The notes under the pieces: model-generated
The model's database searches: none
Told to the model about the DNA's origin: nothing
Seen by the model: the letters and a program-made list of their open reading frames with translations, nothing else
Translations under genes and position numbers: made by a program
Shown here: piece by piece, positions 16,850 through 25,095 of the stretch
How the letters are laid out: each line of letters begins with the position of its first letter
Numbering within the stretch: the first letter of the stretch is position 1
DNA from: VGSG01 sp040756375
GTDB lineage: Bacteria; Desulfobacterota; Desulfomonilia; Desulfomonilales; Desulfomonilaceae
Assembly: GCA_040756375.1 (NCBI GenBank)
Contig: JBFLZC010000004.1
Location: 186,001 to 250,000 of the forward strand
DNA length: 64,000 bases
Direction of reading: 5' to 3'

Positions 16850-18580
16850 ATGGACGCGAAGAAAGGTCTCAGAGGTATTTTTCGTCGATTTCTCGACGTT
16901 TCGGACGAGGAGCCGTCTCCCGCGCGATACCGCGCGCTGCGCACAGACATTACTGTCCTGATGCTGCTCATAACTATAATTCCACTGTGTCTTATGGCGC
17001 TTATTAATTATCACCAATATCAGTCGGCACTGAAAAGTGAAATCGTCTCGCCCATGAAGGCGCTGGTGAACAAGACCAAGCACTCATTTGAGCTCTTTCT
17101 GGCCGGGCGTTTATCAACGGTGCGGTTCGTGGCGTCCGCGTATTCGTACGAAGACCTGGCGGACGAGAACAAGTTGAATCGAATATTCCGTGTCCTTAAG
17201 CAAGAATTTCGCGGGTTCGTCGATCTGGGGGTTATCGATTCCAACGGATTACAGGTAAGCTATGCTGGACCGTACGAACTCAAAGGCAAGGACTATTCGG
17301 AACAAGATTGGTTTCAGCACCTGAAGGTCTCGGATGTCTATATCAGCGACGTGTTTCTTGGATATCGACGGTTCCCGCACATCGTAATCGCGGTGAAGCA
17401 TATCGAGCCGTCTTCCGGCAGAAGTTGGATTGTACGAGCGACCATAGACACAGGACGATTCGACGATCTCATTGCGTCCATGGGCCTGGATCCGCAGAGC
17501 GACGCTTTTCTCATAAACCCTCAGGGAGTGCTTCAAACAAACTCGAAGTTCTATGGCAAAGTGCTGGACTCATTCCCAGGTGTAGTACCACCATTGAGCC
17601 ACGAATCGAATGTGATCGATGAGACGGATGCTAAAGGGCGGGACGTACTGATTGCATATACGTACTTTGCCCAATCAAATTTTGTTCTCATGGTGGTCAA
17701 GCCCAAGGCGGAAGTGCTTAGAGCCTGGTATACGCTCAAGAGCGAACTCCTAATCGTCTTCCTGATAAGTGTAGTTGTCATTGTGGGGGTCATTCTCAGG
17801 CTTACCAGAATGCTGGTGGATCGGCTGGAGGAGAGCGATCGCAAGAGGGAGCTTGCTTTGCGAGAAATGCAACACTCCCACAAGCTCAGTTCCATCGGGA
17901 GATTGGCCGCGGGTGTGGCGCATGAGGTGAACAACCCCATGGCAGTGATCAATGAGAAAGCCGGCCTTATGAAAGATCTTATAGAGTTCACCCAGAATTT
18001 CCCTGACAAAGAGAAGTTTCTCAGCCAGGTGGAGGCCATTATCCAGGCCGTGGAGCGGTGTCGTGCAATCACACACCGTCTGCTGGGGTTTGCCAAAAGG
18101 ATGGATGTGGAGATCGAGATATTGGACCTCAACCAAGTGGTGAAGGAGACCGCCGGTTTCCTCGAAAAAGAAGCGCTCTATCGAAACATTCGGCTCGAGC
18201 TGGACCTGGCAGCGCATCTTCCACGCATTGCATCCGATCGAGGTCAGTTGCAGCAGGTCTTCTTGAATATACTCAACAACTCGTTCGCTGCGGTGGATGA
18301 TGGAGGGCGGGTTGGGATTGCGACTTGGGAAAAGGACATTGACACCGTCGGCGTGACATTCATCGACAACGGATGCGGTATGTCGGAAGAGACGCTCAAA
18401 CACATCTACGAACCGTTCTATACCACAAAGAAGGGCGCGGGGAGCGGTCTCGGCCTGTCCATAACGTACGGGATCGTGAAAAAGCTTGGGGGAGATATTG
18501 AAGTCCAGAGCAAAGTAGGGCAGGGCACTCGATTCATGGTGTACTTGCCGAAGAAGCCCCGGGAGAGATCGGAGAAATAG
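16850..18580 (+). CDS. Cache-domain sensor histidine kinase
   Basis: A 576-residue membrane kinase. TM1 is about 34-58 and TM2 about 300-322, with a Cache-like ligand-binding domain between them (VIDSNGLQVSYAGPYELKGKDY). The H-box GRLAAGVAHEVNNPMAVI near 350-366 keeps the His, and HATPase_c has NNSFAAVDDGG, FIDNGCGMSEE and GAGSGLGLSIT. No HAMP is obvious. ATG 16850 follows GAGGAG. A single-domain response regulator starts 1 nt after the stop, followed by an overlapping kinase-like gene, so the three form one operon and probably one phosphorelay. Confidence 0.92.
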   Translation: MDAKKGLRGIFRRFLDVSDEEPSPARYRALRTDITVLMLLITIIPLCLMALINYHQYQSALKSEIVSPMKALVNKTKHSFELFLAGRLSTVRFVASAYSYEDLADENKLNRIFRVLKQEFRGFVDLGVIDSNGLQVSYAGPYELKGKDYSEQDWFQHLKVSDVYISDVFLGYRRFPHIVIAVKHIEPSSGRSWIVRATIDTGRFDDLIASMGLDPQSDAFLINPQGVLQTNSKFYGKVLDSFPGVVPPLSHESNVIDETDAKGRDVLIAYTYFAQSNFVLMVVKPKAEVLRAWYTLKSELLIVFLISVVVIVGVILRLTRMLVDRLEESDRKRELALREMQHSHKLSSIGRLAAGVAHEVNNPMAVINEKAGLMKDLIEFTQNFPDKEKFLSQVEAIIQAVERCRAITHRLLGFAKRMDVEIEILDLNQVVKETAGFLEKEALYRNIRLELDLAAHLPRIASDRGQLQQVFLNILNNSFAAVDDGGRVGIATWEKDIDTVGVTFIDNGCGMSEETLKHIYEPFYTTKKGAGSGLGLSITYGIVKKLGGDIEVQSKVGQGTRFMVYLPKKPRERSEK

Positions 18581-18581
18581 G

Positions 18582-18962
18582 ATGGAAGGCCTCAAAGTGC
18601 TCCTGGTGGACGACGAAGAGGAATTCGTGTCCACGCTTGCGGAAAGGCTCCGTATGAGAGGCATCGAGACCGGCACGGCCGGCGATGGTGAACAAGCCCT
18701 GAAATCGATTAGCGAGGATCCGCCTCAATTGGTCGTTCTGGACGTGATGATGCCCGGCCTCAGCGGCTTGGAGGTGTTGCGTCGCGTCAGAAGCGAGCAT
18801 CCGCATATTCCTGTGATTCTCTTAACCGGCATTGGCGGGACGCGGGAAGGTATTGAGGGGATGCGGCTGGGTGCCTTCGATTATCTTATGAAGCCGCTGG
18901 CCATAGAAGATCTGATTAGCCGGATGCGAGCTGCTCTGGCAGCTTCGCGGGGAGGCGCGTAA
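18582..18962 (+). CDS. Single-domain response regulator
   Basis: A 126-residue receiver with no output domain. Acidic pair VDDEEE near residue 10-13, phospho-Asp in VVLDVMMPGLSG, Thr in LLTGIG and Lys in YLMKPLAIEDL are all present. It is placed 1 nt after the Cache kinase and shares its stop (TAATG) with the next gene, so it is the immediate phosphate acceptor candidate. Lacking DNA binding, it must act by protein contact or relay. Confidence 0.92.
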   Translation: MEGLKVLLVDDEEEFVSTLAERLRMRGIETGTAGDGEQALKSISEDPPQLVVLDVMMPGLSGLEVLRRVRSEHPHIPVILLTGIGGTREGIEGMRLGAFDYLMKPLAIEDLISRMRAALAASRGGA

Positions 18963-19642
18963 TGGCCCCAATGGAGATGCGAGAAACGGCGTTCATGGGC
19001 CGCATCACGGCAAATGCGACTCACGAAATGAAGAACGTCCTCGCGATCATCAAGGAATACGTGGGACTGATCCAGGACATTCTTGCCCGCTTGGACAAGG
19101 ATTCCATTCCGTCTTCGGAGAAGATGTTTCGATCTCTCGAAAGCATACGTGACCAGGTGCAGCGTGGGGTCGACCTGAGCGAATACCTCAATCGGTTCGC
19201 CCACAGCCCGGATGAGACAATCGGAACATTTGAGCTTAACCTAACCGTATCTCAGATCGTGTATCTTAGCCGGCGTCTTGCCAAGTTAAAGGAAATCTCG
19301 CTCGAAGCTGCCCAGCAGAATCAGACCATTACCATTGTTAGTGATCCCCTGAAGGCCCAGATGCTGATATTTCAGTGCATCGATGTCCTTCTGGATGTGC
19401 TGGAATCAGGAGCCACTATGCGGCTGGAGGCGCTTCAGTTGGACCCGGGAACTGCCGCGGTTGAATTCTCGACCGACAAGGTCTCGGCCGAAGCACGCCA
19501 AAGATTGAAAGACGCCTCGGGAGCGCCTCAATGGTCGAGCCTGAAGGAACTGGCCGGAACCCTGGGAGGCAGCATACTATTGGGCCAGGAGGATCCGCTC
19601 ATACGCTTGGTGCTGCCTGTGGATGCAGAACATAAGATGTAG
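18962..19642 (+). CDS. HisKA-like protein with no recognisable ATPase motifs
   Basis: A 226-residue soluble protein. Residues about 8-36 read MGRITANATHEMKNVLAIIKEY, close to the H-box of HEMKN/HEVNN histidine kinases. The second half has the spacing of a GHKL domain (QMLIFQCIDVLLDVLESGAT; LAGTLGGSILLGQEDPLIRLVLP) but none of the N, G1 or G2 box residues. It may be a dimeric phosphotransfer protein or a dead kinase that receives phosphate from the preceding regulator. It overlaps that regulator by 1 nt. Partner and direction of transfer are inference. Confidence 0.7.
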   Translation: MAPMEMRETAFMGRITANATHEMKNVLAIIKEYVGLIQDILARLDKDSIPSSEKMFRSLESIRDQVQRGVDLSEYLNRFAHSPDETIGTFELNLTVSQIVYLSRRLAKLKEISLEAAQQNQTITIVSDPLKAQMLIFQCIDVLLDVLESGATMRLEALQLDPGTAAVEFSTDKVSAEARQRLKDASGAPQWSSLKELAGTLGGSILLGQEDPLIRLVLPVDAEHKM

Positions 19643-19792
19643 AGCCGCTTGCCGGCTTCACAGGACTATGCGGCGCCTGCGCTTGCCTTCGTGGCGCTCC
19701 TGTCGGATAATTAAGTGAGAGTTCTTGCACAGAAACACACAACTAGACGATGTCTCTACCGTAGGGCTTCTTATCGAATGAAGGAGCAAACC

Positions 19793-20152
19793 ATGACGTC
19801 ATGGCTGAGAAAACTCGAATACTGGTTTGCGGCCGTGGCTTTTGCCGAAGCCGGTGAAAGGGAAACCGCGCTGGCACTGGTGGGGTTGAAGCCGCGAGAG
19901 GCACGGCAACGTGTCGGTTTGATGGAGACTCTGAACCGCACCTTTGCTGCCGCGGCCTTTGCCGAAGCTGATTGTCACGAAGCTGCCCGCGAGATCCTCG
20001 AGCCAGCGCCGCGAGAAGAATCCTTTCTCGCCAAGGTCGGTCTTAAAGGTATCCGAGTCTACTACGGCGTCGCGCCGGTGGCAGAGCCGTCCTTCCTGGA
20101 GGTCGTGGGGCTGGTGGGTGCTCCGGCCCGATTGGGAGTTGTACGCCTCTAA
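19793..20152 (+). CDS. Small protein with repeated FAExG helical motif, unknown function
   Basis: A 119-residue protein that I do not recognise. It contains two copies of a short helical motif, WFAAVAFAEAGERETALAL (about 11-29) and TFAAAAFAEADCHEAAREIL (about 46-65). The same motif appears at the C-terminus of the response regulator 270 nt downstream (VAATFAEEGDFRTAQEIM). ATG 19793 follows AAGGAG by 7 nt; an upstream in-frame ATG has a poorer site. The shared motif and position suggest a docking or scaffold role in this signalling cluster. Confidence 0.6.
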   Translation: MTSWLRKLEYWFAAVAFAEAGERETALALVGLKPREARQRVGLMETLNRTFAAAAFAEADCHEAAREILEPAPREESFLAKVGLKGIRVYYGVAPVAEPSFLEVVGLVGAPARLGVVRL

Positions 20153-20425
20153 GGGTGGAAATGAACGAAACAGTAGTTCGGAAATGTGGCTACGAAGTCA
20201 GGCTGGCAAGCGCGTGGCCGGAGCGTCGCTCTGGCCGGCAACGATGCCTGTTCCGGGCAAGACCTTGACCGCTTACGTGCGTATCTGATACATTGCGCCC
20301 GGATCACCCCGACTCTGGAACAAACAGGAATACCATCATAGACCACCGGAGAATCATTTTTGCTTCCCGGCGGTGCCGCGCAAGGCGCCGAGGAGTGGGT
20401 GGGACCCCCCTCACTGGAGGAGACA
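20153..20425. other. Intergenic region, possible 35-codon frame
   Basis: A frame from ATG 20161 (MNETVVRKCGYEV...) has AAGGGTGGA just before it, but its composition drifts to Arg/Pro-rich and it ends after 35 codons. I do not regard it as a supported gene. No terminator is obvious. Confidence 0.3.
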
Positions 20426-20884
20426 ATGCAGGAATTCAAAGTATTGATGGTGGACGACGAAGAAGACTTCGTCAAAACCTTGGCCGAGCGCATGAAAATG
20501 CGCGATCTCGACACCGATGTGGCTCTCAATGGGGAGCAGGCCCTGCAGTTCGTCAAGGACGATGTCCCGGATGTTATGGTCCTGGACCTCAAGATGCCGG
20601 GCATAGACGGCATGGAGGTCCTCAAGCGGGTCCGGAAGGCCTATCCGCAGGTGCAGGTGATTATCCTTACCGGCCATGGTTCGGAGAAGGACGAGGCGGA
20701 AGCTCGACGACTCGGCGCATTCGCATACCTCCAGAAGCCGGTGGACATCGAAAAGCTCATTAGGACGCTCAAGGACGCTTATAAGAAGAAGATGCAGGAT
20801 GCCATGGTGGCTGCCACGTTTGCGGAAGAGGGCGATTTCCGAACCGCGCAAGAAATCATGGACGAAGAGAAAAAAAACAAGTGA
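20426..20884 (+). CDS. Response regulator with FAExG C-terminal tail
   Basis: A 152-residue receiver protein. It has VDDEEDF acidic residues, phospho-Asp in VLDLKMPGIDG, Thr in ILTGHG and Lys in YLQKPVDIEKL. After the receiver (about 1-120) a tail reads DAMVAATFAEEGDFRTAQEIMDEEKK, matching the repeated motif of the gene at 19793. GGAGGAGACA precedes ATG 20426. No DNA-binding domain is present. It belongs with the other regulators in this block. Confidence 0.9.
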   Translation: MQEFKVLMVDDEEDFVKTLAERMKMRDLDTDVALNGEQALQFVKDDVPDVMVLDLKMPGIDGMEVLKRVRKAYPQVQVIILTGHGSEKDEAEARRLGAFAYLQKPVDIEKLIRTLKDAYKKKMQDAMVAATFAEEGDFRTAQEIMDEEKKNK

Positions 20885-20902
20885 TTCCGTGGAGCAAAGC
20901 CT

Positions 20903-21331
20903 ATGAACGTGAAAGTGCTGCTGGTGGACGATGAGGCCCAATTCGTAGAGCCGTTGGCTGAACGCCTGGAAACACGCGGGTTTGCGGTCACCAAGGCATT
21001 CAGCGGAGACGAAGCCCTAGCCAAGATAAAGGAGCAGGAGCCGGACGTGGTAATCCTGGACGTGCTCATGCCCGGCAAAGACGGCATCGCGACACTGCGT
21101 GAGATCAAGCAGATTAATCCTCTCATAGAAGTGATGATGCTGACGGGCCATGCGACCATCGACACGGCCATCAACGGGCTGAAGCTCGGAGCATACGACT
21201 ATCTGAAGAAACCGACCGAGACCGAAGAATTAACCGGCAAGATTCTGAGAGCATACGCCAGGAAGGCCGAACAGGAAGAGCGCATCAGGCGCGCTGAAAT
21301 CGACAAAATCATCGCGACCAAAGGGTGGTAG
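20903..21331 (+). CDS. Single-domain response regulator
   Basis: A 142-residue receiver: VDDEAQF, VVILDVLMPGKDG, MLTGHA and YLKKPTETEEL carry the acidic pair, phospho-Asp, Thr and Lys. The C-terminal 20 residues are a charged helix (RKAEQEERIRRAEIDKIIA), not an output domain. It starts 18 nt after the previous regulator and is likely in the same transcript. Three stand-alone receivers within 2.8 kb indicate a branched relay. Confidence 0.9.
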   Translation: MNVKVLLVDDEAQFVEPLAERLETRGFAVTKAFSGDEALAKIKEQEPDVVILDVLMPGKDGIATLREIKQINPLIEVMMLTGHATIDTAINGLKLGAYDYLKKPTETEELTGKILRAYARKAEQEERIRRAEIDKIIATKGW

Positions 21332-21524
21332 CCCAATCTTTCGTGGGGCTTTGCCTTCGCTCTAGGCCGTACGGCCGTAGCATCGACTTGTTGCTGCCCG
21401 CAGCCTGATCAAGGGCCTGCGTTGAAGAGGCAAGCCTGCGCGAATGAGCTCACTCGGGGCGAGATGTAGTGGGCTCCGTCAGCCTGAGGGCAACCAGGCG
21501 CCGATGGCGGATGATGGGCTGATA

Positions 21525-22484
21525 ATGAGGTGTAAGGGTATGGGTAGATGGGTTATTGTTGCATGGATCGGATTGATCGCTCTCCTGCTGCTGGCAGACC
21601 CCGGACTCACTGCTGAGGCCACGCCTGCCGAGGCTTCCAGTACGACTCCGTGGTGGCTATGGCCGATATTGCTTCTTGCCGTAACTTTTGTGATGGGTGT
21701 GGCTGCGGTCCTCGGAGGTGTAGGGGGCGGCGTCCTGTTCGTGCCTATTATCAGCGGTTTCTTCCCATTCCATCTTGATTTTGTACGAGGATGCGGCCTG
21801 TTGGTTGCCCTTGCCGGCGCCCTGGCAGCCGGACCCGGACTCCTCAAGCTCAATCTGGCCAGTCTGCGATTGGCCGTCCCGGTCGCGCTCATTGCATCCA
21901 CCTTTTCCATCGTTGGCGCCATGATCGGCCTGGCGCTCCCCACGACATATGTACAGATAGCGCTCGGCGTCACCATCATCGGCATCTGTATCTTGATGCT
22001 CACCGCGAAGAAATCCGAGGTGCCAGATGTGCCGCACGCGGATCGGCTGTCCTCCGCGCTGCGTATCTATGGTGTGTACCAGGAAGCGAGCAGCGGCCAA
22101 GTCATTGACTGGAAGATCCATCGGACTCCACAGGGATTGCTACTATTTATCGTTATCGGAGTTATGGCGGGCATGTTCGGTCTGGGCGCCGGATGGGCGA
22201 ACGTGCCTGTGCTCAACCTGCTCATGGGTGCCCCGCTCAAGATCAGCGTGGCCACAAGTAAGTTCCTTTTGTCGATTACCGATACGTCCGCGGCCTGGAT
22301 CTACATGAACAATGGATGCGTCATTCCCCTCATGGTCGTGCCGTCCGTGATCGGGATCATGCTGGGGTCCTTTGTGGGTGTGCGGCTTCTCCAGCTCGCC
22401 AAACCTGGCGTGGTTCGGTGGATCGTGATCGGGATGCTGGGGTTTGCGGGAATCAGAGCTCTGATGAAGGGACTTGGCATTTAG
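21525..22484 (+). CDS. TauE/SafE-family anion exporter
   Basis: A membrane protein of about 319 residues with roughly eight helices. The first half has VAAVLGGVGGGVLFVPIIS and the second half GVMAGMFGLGAGWANVPVLNLLMG, the paired glycine-rich motifs of the TauE/SafE (DUF81) family, which exports sulfite, sulfoacetate and similar organic anions. The start is uncertain: ATGs occur at 21444, 21504, 21525 and 21540; the last two give a clean N-terminal hydrophobic segment and lie near purine-rich stretches. A small membrane protein and a CBS protein follow on the same strand. Confidence 0.87.
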   Translation: MRCKGMGRWVIVAWIGLIALLLLADPGLTAEATPAEASSTTPWWLWPILLLAVTFVMGVAAVLGGVGGGVLFVPIISGFFPFHLDFVRGCGLLVALAGALAAGPGLLKLNLASLRLAVPVALIASTFSIVGAMIGLALPTTYVQIALGVTIIGICILMLTAKKSEVPDVPHADRLSSALRIYGVYQEASSGQVIDWKIHRTPQGLLLFIVIGVMAGMFGLGAGWANVPVLNLLMGAPLKISVATSKFLLSITDTSAAWIYMNNGCVIPLMVVPSVIGIMLGSFVGVRLLQLAKPGVVRWIVIGMLGFAGIRALMKGLGI

Positions 22485-22535
22485 TGTGCTGCGACCTCTC
22501 AGCAGCAGCTCTGAGGTAAGCGGAGGTTCGATCTA

Positions 22536-22964
22536 ATGACTGACGACTTTGAAAAATCACTTCAGGCTGGGCCCGAACAACTGATGTACGCCAAGATCCT
22601 GGAAAAAGGGATGTACTTCGGCCTGCTCATACTGATCCTCACGTACCTGCTGTACGTGCTGGGAATTTGGAAAACGTACCTCCCCGTGAGCGATGTGCCG
22701 AAACTGTGGACGCTGAGCGTTTCCGAGTACTTGCGCACGGCAAATGTGCCCCACGGATGGGCCTGGCTAAAGCTGGTCGGCTACTCTGACTTCCTGAACT
22801 TCGTGCCGATTGCTATGCTGGCGGGCGTTACCATCGTGTGCTTTCTGTCCATAGTGCCCACGCTCTGGAAGCAGAACGATAGGCTTTACGCGGTCCTTGC
22901 ACTGGTCGAAGCTGTTATTCTGGGAGTGGCAGCCAGTGGCATTCTTGGAGCAGGAGGCCATTGA
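22536..22964 (+). CDS. Small membrane protein beside TauE, DUF1634-like
   Basis: A 142-residue protein with three hydrophobic helices (about 26-46, 90-110 and 118-138) and a large loop between the first two. Its topology and position after a TauE gene resemble DUF1634 proteins, which usually accompany TauE/SafE exporters, but I see no decisive motif. GCGGAGG lies well placed before ATG 22536. A partner or accessory role for the exporter is inferred from context. Confidence 0.65.
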   Translation: MTDDFEKSLQAGPEQLMYAKILEKGMYFGLLILILTYLLYVLGIWKTYLPVSDVPKLWTLSVSEYLRTANVPHGWAWLKLVGYSDFLNFVPIAMLAGVTIVCFLSIVPTLWKQNDRLYAVLALVEAVILGVAASGILGAGGH

Positions 22965-23075
22965 GATCCCGCGGCTTGCGCAGGCTTTGGCCCGTCCAAA
23001 TCCTCGACAAAACCGCCAAGCGTGACGAACGGGGGCTTTCCAAATTGATACATTTCCGGAGGGAGGGATTCTACC

Positions 23076-23624
23076 ATGCCTATTGCAAAGAAAGTGCGTG
23101 ATCTGATTGTTCCCATCGAAGAGTATGCGGTCGCCGCGCCGGGCAATACTCTTAGAGAAGCTGTTCCCACCCTACGGAAACTGTACTGTGAGATAGAGTA
23201 CGGGAAGTGCACGGAGGCGGGTCACCGAAGCATCCTCGTGCTGGACCACGATGGCACGCTGGTTGGCATCCTCGATTTCAAGAGCATATTGACAGTCCTC
23301 ATTCCGGAGATTGCTGGAGGTATCACCGCCAAGCTCGAAGCTCTCGGTGTTTCCATGACCTTTGCTCAGGCAGGAGCCGCGGATCTGGACGAGGCCAGAC
23401 TCGGTTTCCGGGCTCGGGTCATCAAGAATGCGGAAACCAAGGTTGAGGACGTAATGCTCAAGATCAGGGGTACCATCAATGCCGATGCGGACCTCATGGA
23501 AGCGCTCAAGCTGATGTACAAGAACAAGATTACCGTTATACCGGTATATGAAGGAGACCGGGTCATCGGCGTGCTCCGTGAATCGGATCTTTTCTTGGCG
23601 GTTGCTGAGATACTGATGGAATAG
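23076..23624 (+). CDS. CBS-domain pair protein
   Basis: A 182-residue cytoplasmic protein with two CBS motifs. The first is at about 4-75 (VRDLIVPIEEYAVAAPGNTL, ILVLDHDGTLVGILDFKSIL) and the second at 125-180 (VEDVMLKIRGTINADADL, VIPVYEGDRVIGVLRESDLF). Such Bateman modules bind adenine nucleotides and regulate transporters or enzymes. The start is supported by GGAGGGAGGG 8 nt upstream. It may sense energy state for the adjacent exporter, which is inference. Confidence 0.9.
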   Translation: MPIAKKVRDLIVPIEEYAVAAPGNTLREAVPTLRKLYCEIEYGKCTEAGHRSILVLDHDGTLVGILDFKSILTVLIPEIAGGITAKLEALGVSMTFAQAGAADLDEARLGFRARVIKNAETKVEDVMLKIRGTINADADLMEALKLMYKNKITVIPVYEGDRVIGVLRESDLFLAVAEILME

Positions 23625-23673
23625 GCACAGAGATTTAATCGGACAAGCAATCGCTCACGCGGTGTTGGCATGC

Positions 23674-24813
23674 CTAGAAGCGGTCTGTAAACCACTTCCT
23701 GAAAATCCTATACCGCTTAATCGGGTTCGCGCCGCAATCCTGAAGCAGACTATTGATCGCCTCGTTATCTTCAAGGGTCCATCCCAATTCCAGATAATCA
23801 TAACCGCTTTGAGCCAAGCTCTTCCATGAGTGGTCCAGAGCGACGAAAGGGAAGCCCATCTTTCTGTACTTGGGTTTTATGCCCAGGAGAAGGCCGCGGA
23901 CCCCGACCACCTCCCTTCGAAACAGAAGTATCTTCAGCATTCCCACGAGACCGATCTTACCGTTTAGACGTTTCAAAAGAGGATTTATGTCAGGAACCAT
24001 CACGGCAACGGCCACCGGTTCGTCGGCCCAGTACACAAAGAAGATCAAATTCGCGTCCGCAATCTTCTTCAGATTCTGGCCCACCTCGCGCAACTCATCG
24101 GACCTCATGGGCACAAAGCCCCAATTGTCCCACCAGCACGCGTCGTAAAGTTCCTTCACGATGTGGAGTTCTTCTTCGACACGCTTCAAGTCGATCGTTC
24201 TGATTTTGGTCCGCGGATCGTTGAGGAGACGGTCGCCTATCTTCTTGATCCACTCGGGGGGTCGGTATCCGTCTCTGTGCCCTATGAAGGAGAGCAGATC
24301 TTTTTCCTTGCGAAATCCCGACCGCTGCACAAGCTCAACATAATACGGCGGGTTGTACGGCATCTGAAACCCGGGCGTTTGATCGAAGCCCTCGACCAGC
24401 ATCCCGACTTCGTAATTGGTGGAGGGGTTGAGTGGACCGCGAAAGACAGTCATCCCCTTGCCGAGCACCCATTGCTCGACCGCGTCAAATAGAGCTTTGG
24501 CCACTTCAAGGTCTTCGACACACTCGAAGAAACCCCACGCACCCATCCGGGTATGGTGGAATTCGTTGAAGGTGTCGTCGATGATTCCAACGATTCTGCC
24601 CAAAGGTTCGGAACCGCGTCGAGCAAGAAAGAGGATTCCTTCCGCCGTGCGCCAGAAAGGGTGTTCCTTTCTATCCAGGAGGTGTAGGAGGTCTTTCTTG
24701 AGCGGCGGAACCCAGAGGGGATAATCCTTGTAGATTCTCCACGGGAGTTCCACAAAGGCCGTCAGATCGGCCTTGCGCTCCACAGGAATGATCTCCAAGG
24801 AGGATGATGCCAC
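23674..24813 (-). CDS. GNAT-like N-acyltransferase family protein
   Basis: A 379-residue protein resembling a conserved bacterial family annotated as GNAT-type or hypothetical. Landmarks are WVPPLKKDLLHLLDRKEHPFW (residues about 35-55), LGRIVGIIDDTFNEFH, the FRGPLNPSTNYEVGMLVEGFD motif and a C-terminal YDYLELGWTLEDNEAINSLLQDCGA segment typical of the second acetyl-CoA-binding half. The start is GTG 24813 after AAGGGA. It is convergent with the CBS gene. The substrate is unknown. Confidence 0.75.
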   Translation of the reverse strand: MASSSLEIIPVERKADLTAFVELPWRIYKDYPLWVPPLKKDLLHLLDRKEHPFWRTAEGILFLARRGSEPLGRIVGIIDDTFNEFHHTRMGAWGFFECVEDLEVAKALFDAVEQWVLGKGMTVFRGPLNPSTNYEVGMLVEGFDQTPGFQMPYNPPYYVELVQRSGFRKEKDLLSFIGHRDGYRPPEWIKKIGDRLLNDPRTKIRTIDLKRVEEELHIVKELYDACWWDNWGFVPMRSDELREVGQNLKKIADANLIFFVYWADEPVAVAVMVPDINPLLKRLNGKIGLVGMLKILLFRREVVGVRGLLLGIKPKYRKMGFPFVALDHSWKSLAQSGYDYLELGWTLEDNEAINSLLQDCGANPIKRYRIFRKWFTDRF

Positions 24814-25095
24814 TGGTTCCCTTACCCAAACTGCCGAAGGGTGGTGGCGGCGGTGACGCAGCCGCCGGGAGTCGGATTTCAGCCCGGTCTCAGAGCCCTG
24901 TTGTCGAGGTCAGAGACCGCTTCAGTGTACGTGCGAGCGTGCCAAAAAGTCAACCCTGATCAGGCCGTGTTTGGCTCTTACGAATCTCGGCTCAGGCGCG
25001 TCTGGTCAACAGGCGTTGCGCGTGGTAACATGGCGCCGTCGTAGATGGGATGAATCCACACACATTCTTGCTGAGTTCTGTGTACGGAGGACGTC

